From: Takakia lepidozioides
Lineage: Eukaryota; Streptophyta; Takakiopsida; Takakiales; Takakiaceae
DNA: 64,000 bases
Reading direction: 5' to 3'
Assembly: GCA_030704615.1 (NCBI GenBank)
Contig: CM060731.1
Coordinates: 34,038,001 to 34,102,000 of the forward strand
Part shown: positions 20,252 through 32,500 of the stretch, piece after piece
Position numbering within the stretch: position 1 is the first letter of the stretch
How the letters are laid out: the number at the start of each line of letters is the position of its first letter
The notes under the pieces: model-generated
The model's input: only the letters and a program-made list of their open reading frames with translations
Told to the model about the DNA's origin: nothing
The model's database searches: none
Translations under genes and position numbers: made by a program

Positions 20252-21869
20252 ACTTACGTAATGGCGTTTATTTCAGCGTCGGCATCGTCCACAATGAAGG
20301 CATTGGGTCGCCAGTCCGGCATTTCTGCGAGGAGAGAGTCCCGCAAGGTTGCCATCCACGGCACCAGGTCTGTTGTCCGCTCACGCGCGCATATGATGTA
20401 CGCAACTGGTATACCGTTAAGCCACTCGTCGAAGACCATCAACGTGTACAATGAGAACTGTTCAAATGCAGAATGTCAGATGTTGCCAGTGTGCGTACAT
20501 CCACTACTTCTGCAAGTGGATAAATTGTGAAAGGGATGAAGAGTACCTTGTGTTGATTTGTCCCGAAGGTTGCATCGCATGCAACAATACGGGCATGGCC
20601 TAATTGAAGCATTCGCTTCTTCTGCCACTCAGTCTGTATGCCGATTATGAATGTTAAGTCGCCATCGTAGTGCTTGAATGTTGGCGCCAATTTCTCCTCT
20701 TGATAGAAGAAGACTGATTTCGGGTTTTGGTCTTTCCACATGCGGACACTCTCCGCATCGTTGGCATATTTTTTGAACGTTTGCCACGCCCGTTTCTCGG
20801 CCAGGTTGCGCACATCTTGCTCCAGCAAAAAATCGTCCCGTGTCCATGTATCCCCCAACCCGGTGTTGTTCATGACGTGCTCTTTATGTTCCATCATGAT
20901 TTGGGCGACTGATAGGCCTCGGCACAGACACTCCATGACCCATGCTTTCAATTCCTCGCTAATATGTGGTGCATAGGCGTGGCGAGTGTTCCTGAACTCA
21001 ACGGACTTCCCATGACAGGCGTTCCCTTTCGCGTCTGTATGCTCCATATTGTTGTAGTACGTGAGGACACAAATGTCGGGGGCAAGATAATATTGCTGGA
21101 CCTTGAAACAGCACTGGCAACCACGCTTGTAAGGATCTCCATATTCCGACTTCTTTCTCCTTGGGCCTTTATGAGGGTGAGATGTTCTAGCACCCACAAG
21201 AGGTCCTCCACGTTTCAATTTGGGATCCTCCACTATCGCATTGTTGGTGCGCTTGTCATCTGGACCGTAGCAGCATTGATATCTGGACATAAAAATCACA
21301 ATGGATATCCATCGACTTCTGGAAGCATGAAATCACAGAACGTGGGTCCGAAAAATGGCAACAGACATGCAATCAGACTACAAAAGGACGATGAGGATGG
21401 TGCAAACATGATACTGTTCAGAGAACTGCTGGCTCTCGGCTCTTTTAGCATGCCGGGTTGTACTTTAGTATGGATATTTATCCAAAACTGAGTGGGGTAG
21501 TCCACCAAACTCTCCTCTCCAAGGAGAAAGGTATGCAGGCCTTCAGAACATTTTGTCTGGCACCCATGTAACCATATTGCGTGTCTCTCTTCCATTGGAG
21601 GTCCTTCGTGTTGAAGGGTCCTTGTTTGGTGTTTGCAAACTTTGTCGAAGAGGCCGTATAATCCAGCATCCCATTTTTAGTATATCATCACCTTCTGCTT
21701 CCACGTCCATGCCTTGTACAGTACAGAGGACACGCTTCAGAACCTGCAAGAAACGCGCAGCAGCACACTGGACACGATGGACAACGTGCAAGGAGCATCA
21801 GTGCGCACGTTCGCGGCTGTTGGCAAGTGGCAGGCAACAGGGATAATGTTTGAATTCATGCCCTAAAAA

Positions 21870-22175
21870 TGGAGGGCTCAGATGGCATTTACGAACGGAC
21901 GGTCCAGATGCGGCATCATGAGTGGACTGGAGGAAAGCGGACTCATGGGCGGCGGACTGGCAGGCAGACTGTTGGGTGGACTAGCATGGATGGCGCGGAT
22001 GGGTTTCTCAGAATGGACAATCCAGATCCTTCGGCCGCCGCAGACTGGCAGACTAGCAGACTGGGGGGCAGCAGACGGGCACAGCGGACTGTTGGGTGGA
22101 CATGCGGGGATTGATACATCGGACTGGCGTGCACTGCTGACTGGCCGGCAGACTGGCGGTTTGGCGGACTAAGGG
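21870..22175. repeat. CAGACTG/GCGGACTG-rich block upstream of the transposase gene
   Basis: Words such as GGCGGACTGGCAGGCAGACTG recur. The block lies just 5' of the transposase gene and has the same hexamer orientation as the transposase intron. Open frames on both strands across it are repeat-derived. Confidence 0.65.
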
Positions 22176-24605
22176 GAACTGGACTCACGAGCAACGGACA
22201 AGCGGGCGGATTGGGGCCGCGGCAGCAGCTAGGCGACCGCGCGCAGCAACGGGCTGGGGGAGCCGGGCGTCCGTGCGCGGGGCCCACCGGTCAGCTCGCG
22301 CGTGCACCATAACATCCCAATTATTGTAAAATGAGAGGCTACGCATTTCAGCCATAGTATGCATTTCAGCAGGTTCCTTGTTCCTTCCAATTGCCAGCAA
22401 TCGGAAACTTGGAGATACCAAAACGATATAGACTCTCTACTTGAAGAGAATGTGGATGCACGCCTTGAGGCCACCAAAGGTATCCAGTAGACTAAGTCGC
22501 CACACGAGAGTATATACAGTGACTACTTGTTAGGGAATAATGATGGAGCCGATGCAGGCAGGCAGTGCCACGATGAACAGAACCCAGCTCCTGCATGAAT
22601 GCAAAACCATTTTTGCTATTGAAAACTAACCAATTCAATTCTTTTGACTGGCAAACACTACTAACCTCAAATTGGTGAGTAAGCTTGTCTTTGCCGCTTT
22701 AAGTAAACAACAGGTTTTTCCAATCTCATAAAAGGCTTCTCAGCTCAATGTTGGCGTTACATGGACTGAAACCCAATAGGTGTACAGGTCATTACATACA
22801 ATGCCTGCTCAGAGCTGCTTTTAGGTTGAGATGAAACCGGGGCTCACATACTTATTGATAGTACTAAGAGAAGTGGTTTATGTTCAATATGCATCTTAAC
22901 CCCTAAAGGACAACGCGACCCGAATCGGGCGTCAGATTACTTGCCTCGCTCCAATTCCCATGGATGATATTGGATGGAAGTGAACCTTGAAGATGAATTG
23001 TATATGTCAGAGAGGAGCACATGTGGGAATGCCAAAAAATCATAAAAGCTCTGCTCCCTAGAATTTTGCAAAGTGCCAGGGTTTCATGAAATCCAGTGTT
23101 AGAGCACCATTGACTTGCCTACGTGGCAGTCAAGTGGGCAGTGTTCAAGATAACATCTAGGGCTGAAATTTATCGTGATGCCAAAATTTTTGGACAAGGC
23201 ACCATGAAATGTTAATGTGCACTTACTTACCCAATTATTTTTATGCTTTATTATATTACTTATTGAGCTTTCTATTAATTAGTGGATGGTCCTGCTGAGA
23301 AAGTTGAGAACGTTGAGAAAGTGCAAAAATCAAGATTGAAGTAAATTACAACAGGTTCATAGAGATAACATGCTACACACGGGTTTGAGAGTTTTGTGCG
23401 TTGAACCTGTACGAAATGGAGTCCTGTTGAGAAGCTTGACAATCCTAGTGCCCCCAGCCGCAACTTCGCCAACCCCAAGCAACTCCACCTGCACCAAGCC
23501 TGATCCCCTCTATTCCTCTAACCCTGTTCCTTGTACTTCTGCAGCAGCCACAACCACAACCACAACCACAACCAACTTAGCACACCCTGAAGATAAGAAA
23601 AAACTACTGACACTGGCTCTGAAACTAATAGTTGTAACTAGTGTCTGTGGCACCAAAAGCCACTAGTGAGTCTTCTGCAGATAGTTATAGCCAGCTTCAT
23701 TAGTCACTAGTTGACTTTCTAGATAGTTCTACTATTATGTCAGTTGGGTTTCAAGCAACAAGTTAACTATTGAGGGCAGCCGCGAGACCAAGTGGCTCTT
23801 AGTTATGCAGGCTTCGGCAAGAGTCCTCTCTCTCTCTCAAGTATTGAACTACTAAAAAATGGCTAGTAACTACCGCATGGGCCCACACCCTACATTCATG
23901 GGGCCCACCAACTACATCCTACATTCATGACCATGTGTTTTTTTTTTTTTTTTTTGGCTATGTTTGAGACCTCGCAAGTTAAATTACCCTTACCCACACC
24001 CCTCTCCCTGCCACCTCATTCGTCAAACCCTCTGATTTCCTGGACCACTCTAGAAACAGGGCCGAAGGGCCCAATGAAACTGCTCTACATATTCACCAGA
24101 GGAATTGGAAAACAAATGTCACCTCATGGGTGTACTTGGGAAAGAAGCCAAAACAAGATTTTTTACCCCCCAGATTTCACATACAAAGCAGCCCCCATAT
24201 TTTTGGCATTTTGGTATGAGATTCTGGGAGATGACTTGTTGGTTGCCCCTTATCTGCATTCTGGAGGCCATTTCTTCAAGAAAAAATTGTAAAATCACCA
24301 AACTTGCATGGTCAAAGCAATTTTCCCTCTTTTCTTTTGTTCATGGTTTCAACTTGGCCAATTTTCGTTTGTATAATCTACTAAATGGAACCGTCAAAAG
24401 TGCTACAATTTTCTGACGACCTTCATGTAGTAGGTAGGGATGAAATGGAACGGTTCATCCAGCTTGATGTAAGGGGGTAGGAAGTTAGCCCAGGAAGGAA
24501 GTTACAACTCAGCAATAGAGGGTATGGCCCACTTTTTGGGAAAACTCCCAAAAGTTAGCTCGTCCTTTAGGGGTTAAGTAGAATGACTATTGTGATGGCA
24601 ACCAG
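22176..24605. other. Intergenic, no gene recognised
   Basis: Contains a short (CCACAA)n tract at about 23545-23575 and a T run near 23940-23957. The open frame at 23370-23666 owes its Thr run to the CCACAA tract. No exon with family similarity was seen. Confidence 0.5.
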
Positions 24606-25009
24606 GTGTCGATGATACTGAACGAGACAGTGCTGCTTTACCCGCCGGTCGCAGCAATTGAAAGAGACTCCAGTGCGGCACACAAACTGGGAGACATATC
24701 CGTAATTGGGTACCACCATAGTGATTCCTATCCCTCTCATTCATCAGAAGCAGGAGCTTTGGGGAAAAGTTGCCACTAGTTTCAAACCGGCGCGCACAGA
24801 GGCCTTCCTGCCTTTTGTGGCGGTACCCGCATGTGCTTGGGAAAGAACTTTGCATTGATGAAGGCCAAGGCTGTTCTCTGCCTGTTGCTGCAGAGGTTCA
24901 GCTTCTCTCTGGCACCGGGTACCGCCATGCGCTTGGCATAGGACAAGCCCTTGTGCCCGAATGTGGAGTGCAGCTTCTTGTGAGGAAGTTTGATCGACAC
25001 ATTCTTTGA
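24606..25009 (+). pseudogene. Cytochrome P450 C-terminal fragment, frameshifted
   Basis: Plus strand, starting after a CAG acceptor-like site: NETVLLYPPVAAIERDSS (end of helix K and the following strand), then IPIPLIHQKQELWGK, then the heme-binding box CGGTRMCLGKNFAL with its Cys, then LLLQRFSFSLAPG, YRHALG and GVQLLVRKFD with stop at 25007. The Arg of the ExxR motif is replaced (NETVLL where NETLRL is usual), and at least three one-base shifts are needed (after IGYHH, before CGG, and in PG/YRHA). The style is that of clan-72-like plant P450s. Only the last ~130 residues remain, so it cannot be active. Confidence 0.8.
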
Positions 25010-25223
25010 GCTAGTCTACCACCCATCATCCAGTCCGACGCTACCTCACACCTTGGCTTGTATATACCTATGAGTGCAATAGGGTCTTACCCGGAATCAC
25101 AGATTGTGCCTCAAAAGACTCTCTTTCAATTACTGCGACCGACGGTCAATTAGTGTACAGGTGAAATAGAACTACAAAGATTCATGCTTCTAGCAGTATG
25201 CATCAGCTTGAAATATCGTTGTA

Positions 25224-27713
25224 TCAGTAGGTGAACTGTACTTCGGAACTGTAGGTCGCTCCTGCTGCCCAGTAGCTAGGGATGACATCGTAGGCCACCA
25301 ATACCTGCTCTCGAAGAATGGTAGTCAAGCGAACAGAAAGAGGTGCGTTAATGGCTGAACCGTATGTCAAAAGCATCCAGTTCGCACCCCAATTGTGTTG
25401 CAGAGGCTGCCATTGAGAGCTCCCAGCCTGCACTCATAAATGAAAGAGATGAGGACAAGTTAGAAAGTTTCGAAGCAGTAGCTATGGAAAGGGTATGGAA
25501 ATAAGATCTGGCAAGAGTTGCCTAGCAGTTGTGAACTCATGGAGTGAATGTCAAATGTCACGAGGACTTCTTATAATTTAACAGGACAGTTTTGGGATCA
25601 AGTAAGTCCTAAAATCAAGTGGTTGCAATGCAAACCCAAGTTATATACGTGTACCGTATCAAATAACAGTACTAAATGTTGTCAAAGACTAACTCAGCAA
25701 GTGTTTTTCTGATCTTGAGTTGGCTGACTTCAAAGTAACGTGCAGTAATTTTTGTCAGAATCCAGGATGCAGTTGGAGTTTATTCAGTCCAATATGGCGA
25801 CCTGCTGAATCTCAACAGCTTGAAGATCTCCTGGCCCTCCCTCGTATCTGACAATCAGTGAGAGCCAATATGCTGTGGATCCTGCATCTACTGTGAAGGC
25901 AACATTCTGTCCTGGATACCAGCATGGAACCCTGCAAGTCGCCAACAAACTGCTGTTAGCAGAGCTCACTTAAGCTACTGCAGCTACTTCCTTGACATAT
26001 GTAGATTCAACATTAGTAGTTCTACAGCGTACTGAGTGACATTGTTCATATCCAATGAGCTAGGGTGGGCAGTGAAGTCAATGCTTCTGAAATTGCCATT
26101 GCCAATGATCTTCATGCGGTACCTGGACTGGGGTTCTGCATGCCTTATAGGTGGTGTTGTTTTCCCACTTTCTAGGACCCGATTTATAAAGAATTTGTAG
26201 TCCTAGGTAATGTCAACTCTGTTCGTCATCTCCGAGGTCAGTACAAGGTTGCGACAACATTTTCTGTAAAAGCTTTTGCAAGCCTAGAAGTTGTGAATGG
26301 TTTTTAGTTCCACGCGCACCTCCTATATAACACGTCGAGTACACCAATGTTTCGTAGAGCGTCCTCTTGTCCCCAGACTGCCAAATTGCTGACAGTCGCT
26401 CCACTGAGGTCAAAGCCAACTTGGTATTCATCACAAAACTGGCCCCCGGGACAGAAATCCGTAATGACCACTGTGGTGGCAGCTAACTTGCATATGCTGT
26501 GTGTACACCTTATCTGCAGAGGAAGCCAGCTTGGTTAGTACCGGTGATGGTATGCAGCATCGATACGCAGATTTGCTTCCGAACTAGCTATAGTATGCAG
26601 TTGGTCATTGAACAGTTACACTAGATCACCGGTTTCATGTTTTTGGTATTCTGATGCTCACATGGCGCAAAGCACTGCGCATTAATCCGGTCCAAAGCAG
26701 AAAAGACAGATCTGTACATAATTTTCAGAACATCCAGGTTGCCATGAGTTTTTTCTCCAACCTGGTAACAAGATCCACACCCTTGACCATTTTGGAAAAT
26801 GGGAGCACTCCCAGCTGCAATGACACTTCCATACGGGGTGCTTGAAAGGGCGGTGTAGCCACAGGCTCCTCCTGCATGTATGAGAACCAGTACCATTATG
26901 ATCAAAGTTACTAGATCTTATGTACATAGATTAATCCAGGATCGAAACTTTTCTCAGATTGAACATCCAAAATGCTTGTGTCCAGTACATGTTTAGATAA
27001 CACTCTTCAGGAGTGAACACAAGGTGGACGTTGAACAATCAAATAACTTGCAATGTACAGGTCTCCACGCTTGATGAGCATTTCTGCACAGGCCCTATTC
27101 TAGATGTTGCAATCATGCTACGCCATGTTTAAAAGTAAGTCCTGAGGACAGTTTATGTACAGGGCCAGCGTACAACATTCGAATCTCTCCAATGCACATG
27201 TCGATTGGCTCGGAAACCACATTTCGGGGTCCTAGAAAGTACTAGTCTTGCAAACTTGAAATGTCTTGTTCTGAAAAATGGCACTATAAGCAGTATAAGA
27301 CTATAAGTAAGCTAGCTAGATTTTGTTTCGATAGAGTGCAAGTCGACCAAGTTAGAAAAGTGGACACAGCTTAAACCAAACAGCAAGTAAGAGGTCAACT
27401 GAACATTCTTCTTCTACACCCGGAGCCCTTGGAAACGAGTGCTACGACAGCTTATTCAGCGATAGCACTTTATCCAACATTTTACTTGAATCCTAGTGTC
27501 AGCTCCATAGAGAATGCAATTTCGAAAACGACGAAACATAAAATGCTTTATACCGTCCGAGCCGTCTCCCTGAGGATTCCCATACCAAGTCGCCTGTGTG
27601 AATTGCCAGTTTGAATCGTAAGTGGATACATTTTGATCACATGAGTACAAGGGCAAGCCAGCAATGCCCAGCAGAAGACTAGCGACAAGGAGCTCTCGAC
27701 GAAGTGCAGCCAT
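25224..27713 (-). CDS. Expansin, five exons, 265 aa
   Basis: Exons 27713-27554, 26871-26762, 26513-26320, 25931-25802 and 25427-25224, all with GT-AG introns and matching phases, give 798 nt including the stop. A signal peptide ([18 protein letters not shown]) precedes the family opening [14 protein letters not shown] and GGACGY. The double-psi barrel domain follows, with cysteines in [15 protein letters not shown] and [10 protein letters not shown], then FDLSGAT, and a CBM63-type domain ([41 protein letters not shown]). Expansins loosen cell walls without hydrolysis. The HFD motif of plant expansins reads GFD here: the Asp is kept, the His is not. Length is normal for the family. It could belong to an algal expansin branch rather than the alpha or beta groups. 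Confidence 0.92.
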
Positions 27714-29569
27714 ACTAGCGTAGTCCCCTGTCGAAACCTGGCTCAGCACTTCAGATTACGGCGCACATGACCCAAGTAAAGACTGTGCACAATTCGCTTC
27801 AATATAAGAAGCTTTTAAACGACACCATCCCACCTGAGGAGGGAAGGAGAGAAACAAAATCACCGCCGCCAGAGTCTCTCAGACCTCCAGAGGTGGAGCT
27901 CACATGGGAGTGGGTCCCAGTTAGCGAGCTAATTTCATTCCTTCTGCATCCGAAAGCAGAAAGCTCACAAAAGGATCCGAGGAGGCTACTCCAACCCCCT
28001 CCGACCGCTGGATCCTGTCTATAACCCAGTGAACACAAGCGGAAGACACTCAAACATCCCACTTTTTTGAAGGGACTGCATTGTTATATCCAGCAGACAA
28101 GAGCACCGCACGCGTTGACTGCGTAACCTTTTCAACGGCGCCGTGATTGAGGGTGGCAGCTTTACTAGCCGCACCAGACTGTTGCTGGAACCAAAATAGG
28201 AATACTCTTATTAGTTACCTCTTATTACATCTCTACTGCAATCCTCTGACATCAAATGGGCGTTAAACTTTCCTTCCTTCTCTTCTTTCTCGACAGAAGC
28301 TTGTAACCTCACAAAGATATGTCAGGCAAATAGCTTTTACATGTGCCCAACTCCAGAACTCACACTAACAATATATGCACTACAGTTCCTGACGTTTGCA
28401 CTTTGAATATGTAGTATGATATACAAAGACCTGTGTCAATGCATAAGCTGACATTTGACACTTTTGTTACAGAATCTGACACTGGAGCTGAGATAGCAGT
28501 TAATGTGAGAGCTGATGACGATGACGTAGTAAGCACCATGCCAAGACTGGACTCATCTCACCACCCACTGGGACGGTCCTGTGAGAGGGAAATGTTTCTA
28601 AAGTTGGTCTGGCGGGTCTGCTTCCTACTGGTGCTGTGTCCCTTACAGGATGACACTGTCACTCAGGTATTCCCCAGATGATAACGTTGAGATTAAATGC
28701 CTGCCACAAATGCAGAATGATGCTTGCCCTGCTCAATAAACAATAAGACAAAAGTTGAACACATGAATCATGTGCATACAGGGCTTGGTGGATTCCAACA
28801 TGCTGCACTCTGTGCTTTGGAAGTAAAACATGATCCTTCAATGGTCCCAACAGGCGAGTGGGAGGTTGGACGTCTCCAGATAGATTGAAGAGTGCGTGGA
28901 AGGTATCTTTTGACAGGAAGTGAATGGAAGATCCGGTGTTCCAGTGACAATATTTGTAATGCATGTATATGTTTGCATGTTTATAATTCTATCTTGCTTG
29001 ATCGATTGGATAGATTGGACCCCAGCAAGTTTGTTGTTTGTTGGCTTCTCTTTAGAATAAAGAAGACACATCAGCGTCAAAAATGGCTAAGCCCCTGTTG
29101 TGCCTTCCCGCCTCTAGCCGCTAGTTTCTAACACAGCTAATTAGTCCTTTGCATCATCCAGTATTTTATAGAAAGACCAGTACATATTTTTTAGGTCTGT
29201 TGCAATATGGTACCTGCAACTCACCTGGAGTATAGCTTTTACAAAACAGTCAATCATGACCTAGAGTATTGACAGACCACCTTACAAAAATCCTAAAATA
29301 GATTTGGATGTGGTGTCAATGTTCACCTCTACAAGCATTTCCACCACAAGGATTTCCACATATGTACGCGGTCATGGACAATGACTGACACAAACAGGCT
29401 TTCCCCACTAAGGCTCCCAATTCATTGGAAAATGTTCTGTTTGCCAGTTTTGCTAGGGAGTACTGGACCGCAGCAGCTCCTCTTATGCAAACCAACTACT
29501 AAGTGGGCACAAAGGACCTCCATGGCAGCGGGTTCACAAGGAGCTAACATTGCAAGCCAATTACGGTAT
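27714..29569. other. Intergenic between expansin and COQ8-type genes
   Basis: 5' flank of the expansin gene and 3' flank of the kinase gene. Open frames at 27767-28024, 27799-28062 and 28433-28681 have no recognisable domain, and the first two overlap on opposite strands. No TATA box could be fixed with confidence. Confidence 0.4.
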
Positions 29570-32500
29570 CTACCGTGAAGTGCTAGCCATCTGCCTAGAG
29601 TAAGTCTCATCCGCATCATCACTTGAAAATTTGTAGTTATCGTGCATTTCCATCAACATCTCCCTGCACTTCACTACAGCGCCCAGTTTCTTGCATGCAA
29701 GGAATGCACCAGACAGCTTCCTGTGCAGACTGTAGGCCTCGTCCGGTGGGGGAGTGAGCCTGTGCCTCAGCATGGTGACCCCAAGGTTAGAAACCTGCCC
29801 TGGCAGATTAGTAGAACGAAAATCAAATCCCCCTGGTTTTGAAAATGGAAGACCGACCAAAAACCCTGCCTCCACATGGGTGTCCAACATGATGTTGGAC
29901 TCCCGCCCTGTTAGAAAACCCAGCCGGCATGACGCTTCAATGACTTGAGCCTGATCTCTATTTGCACAAGCAAGCACCTGCAAAAAAGCACACCTTGTTT
30001 GTCAGCATATTTTCCTTTAGTTATGTCCAGCTTTCCCATTGGCAACAGCCTTAATAGACATTGCACTCAATAAATCCATTTGCTGAGAGTACTCAGAAGA
30101 CGTTGTTTGCAGTGAGAGCAGAGTAAAGAGTGAGAGCGAAGGATGGGATTCAGGAAGAAGGGATGAGTCCAATAGTTGTGATACAAGATGGGATACTCAA
30201 ACAGTGACCTGCAGATGACACATATAGACCCATGACCCAGAAAAAACAGTAGCACACAAGAAATCTGGAAACTGAGAGAAAGCAAAGAAGAACAAGCTAC
30301 TCATCAGGTGGTAGCAGATTGCTGGTCCAGCATGTATTGTGAGCTTGCTGGTGTTTGTAGCTTTTCACTTGTCAACTGAGAAGATATTGAATCATGGTAC
30401 TTCGTTCTGGACAAGAACATGCTGTATCTAAGTGTCACTTGGCTGCATGAGTCCTCTTACAGTTTCAAATAAAAGTTATGTGGATAACTACATACCATTT
30501 TCAGGTAACTGTCGACAAAGTGTTTAGGATATTCACGAGCAGCCCCGAAATCAATGAGGTTGATAGTGTCTGCGGCTTCGTCATATAAAAAATTACTCCA
30601 GTTTGGATCCGTCTGTCCAAAATACACTAAATAAATCTCAGTACACGCAGTGGCCTACCAGCATTTGCATCACTGCACATTTGTTCAGGCAAAATTGGAT
30701 GACCTTCATTTGTGAGGCATAATATGGACAATCCACTTGCTCCACATAACTGCATTGGGCAGGACTGCAGAGCTCCCTACGAGCATGCCTCGAGCAGCTG
30801 CAGAGTACTCAGAATAGCTCTCTTTTTTACTCCCTTGTATGAAGAAAACAAGAAAAAAGGTTTCTGCCAATGTAGTAACCTCACTTGCCTGCATGAAACG
30901 GAAAACGAATAGTTCTGTGAGTGTGAGATTGAGGAGCTGTGCACCCACACGGTTGCGAACTTTCTGATCCAGCTGCGCCACTCTGTCTATGGAGACCCCT
31001 ATCATCCAACCATCCATAAGATCATCGCATACATGCCTTGAAGGACTGTCCTTTTGGAAATAAGACAAGGGAAAGCTGGGAGAAAGAGGACACCAATAAA
31101 GAGGAAAGATACCAGGAACAAGTTCCGTTGTGAGGACCCTTTTGCTGCAAAACTTGTCAAATACAAGTGGCACATACAGCCCCTTCTCGTTCCCCAGAAG
31201 CTCCCGAAACCTTTTCTGATTGGCTGCCTCCAGCTCATAGTCACACTCCCTGGCTAGCTCATCCTTTGCCACCTGTTTGATGCATGTATTAGTCTTTCTC
31301 TCTCTGCACAAGCTGGCTTTCGGCGAAACAGGGGCTGTGTGGATCATATCTTCACTCTAAGCCAGATTATCCAGGGAAGGAAAAAAGAAGGGAAACCCAC
31401 TTATGTCTTTTTCCTGGATGTCAAAAAGGCTTATGACACAGTGTGGAGAGATGGCCTATGGTTCCGCCTCTGGTCTTGTGGGATCAAGGGAAAGATGTGG
31501 AGAGTTGTCCACAACTTGTATGCTCACACCAAAAGCTGTGTCACTGTTAACGGACAGAAATCCAACTTCTTTGACATAGACCAAGGTGTAGCTCAAGGAT
31601 GTACTCTCTCCCCTCTGCTCTTCAATGTTTTCATCAATCAACTCCTCGAGGATGTGGAAAGTGAGGGATTTGGGTTAAGGGTGGGTGATACCACCATACC
31701 AGCCCTTATGTTTGCGGATGACTTCGCAGGCATAGGGGAGACTCCAACCAATCTCCAGGAGTTGATTGATTGCGCGAAGAGATACTTCGATCTTTGGGGG
31801 CTAGAGGCTAATGTCAGCAAATGTGCAGTGGTAGCATTCAACGACAGAGGAGAGGGAGGAAGTGATCTTAAGTGGCAGTGGGGTAGCCAAGAGATCCCGG
31901 TCCTCCCTTCCTACACTTACCGGCGTTGAGTTCTCCTCCAATTGTAATTGGGATGCACATATCCGGAAAGTTGTTCAAACTGGCAAGGGCAAAGCTCTGG
32001 GGCTCACTAAATTTTTCCACTGCAGAGGGGTCAACTCTGAGGTTAAGAAAACCATGCTTTGTCGCGTTATTAGACCTGCCTTGGAGTACGGATCTGCTAT
32101 ATGGGTTGATAACTCCAACCAGGCTAAGTCTCCAGAATCCATTCAAGTGGGGGTGCTTAAGGAGTGTATGTCAGCATGCTTCAAAACAGCCAATGTGGCT
32201 GTTTGGGGTGAGTTTGGCATTCCGTCCTTAAGCTCCCAACGAGATGAATTCAAGGTCAGATGGTGGGGTCAGCTGCAACATATGCCCAACACCAGATATC
32301 CTAAGTTATTCGACTCTATATCTTGGAAACAGGACCGCCCTGTCAAACAGGCTAAGTCCTGGCAGAAGAGAGTAGAAGAGATCCTCAAGGACCTGGACCT
32401 GGATCTGCAAGTCTTGACCCTGCTGGATAAATCTGACTTAGAGGCTGTAGTGTCCTCAGCCATGTCTGTTGCCATGAGATTGTCTGATGAAAATGAAGTT

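Larger units (their letters stand above)
11405..21795 (-). pseudogene. MULE (MURA-type) transposase gene split by a 7.7-kb intron
   Basis: Minus-strand exons: an N-terminal part at about 21760-21480 (FNTKDLQWKRDT, GARQNVLKACIPFS); 21282-20547, with a zinc-binding region (GCQCCF...H...CHG) and the first catalytic Asp (ARIVACDATFGTNQ); 20457-20258, with the second Asp (FIVDDADAEINAI), ending at GTAAGT; then about 12537-11410, with CLWHVRQAWV, DKEWHPKIAMW and a SWIM zinc finger (CTCP...CEH near 11800). The 89-nt intron at 20458-20546 is clean. The long intron carries a 100-bp repeat and a full LTR element. Frame breaks near 12043 and 11765 indicate decay. The domain order matches plant MULE transposases, which cut and paste DNA in the nucleus. 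Confidence 0.75.

Noticed and set aside
23370-23666. Thr-rich 98-codon frame
   Set aside because: The Thr run comes from a (CCACAA)n microsatellite and no domain surrounds it.
26040-26120. Possible extra expansin exon ([17 protein letters not shown])
   Set aside because: Exons 3 and 4 already join in phase to give the family sequence [10 protein letters not shown]; including this stretch would break it.
27767-28062. Frames of 85 and 87 codons on opposite strands
   Set aside because: They overlap almost fully, neither has a family match or splice context, and both lie in the expansin 5' flank.
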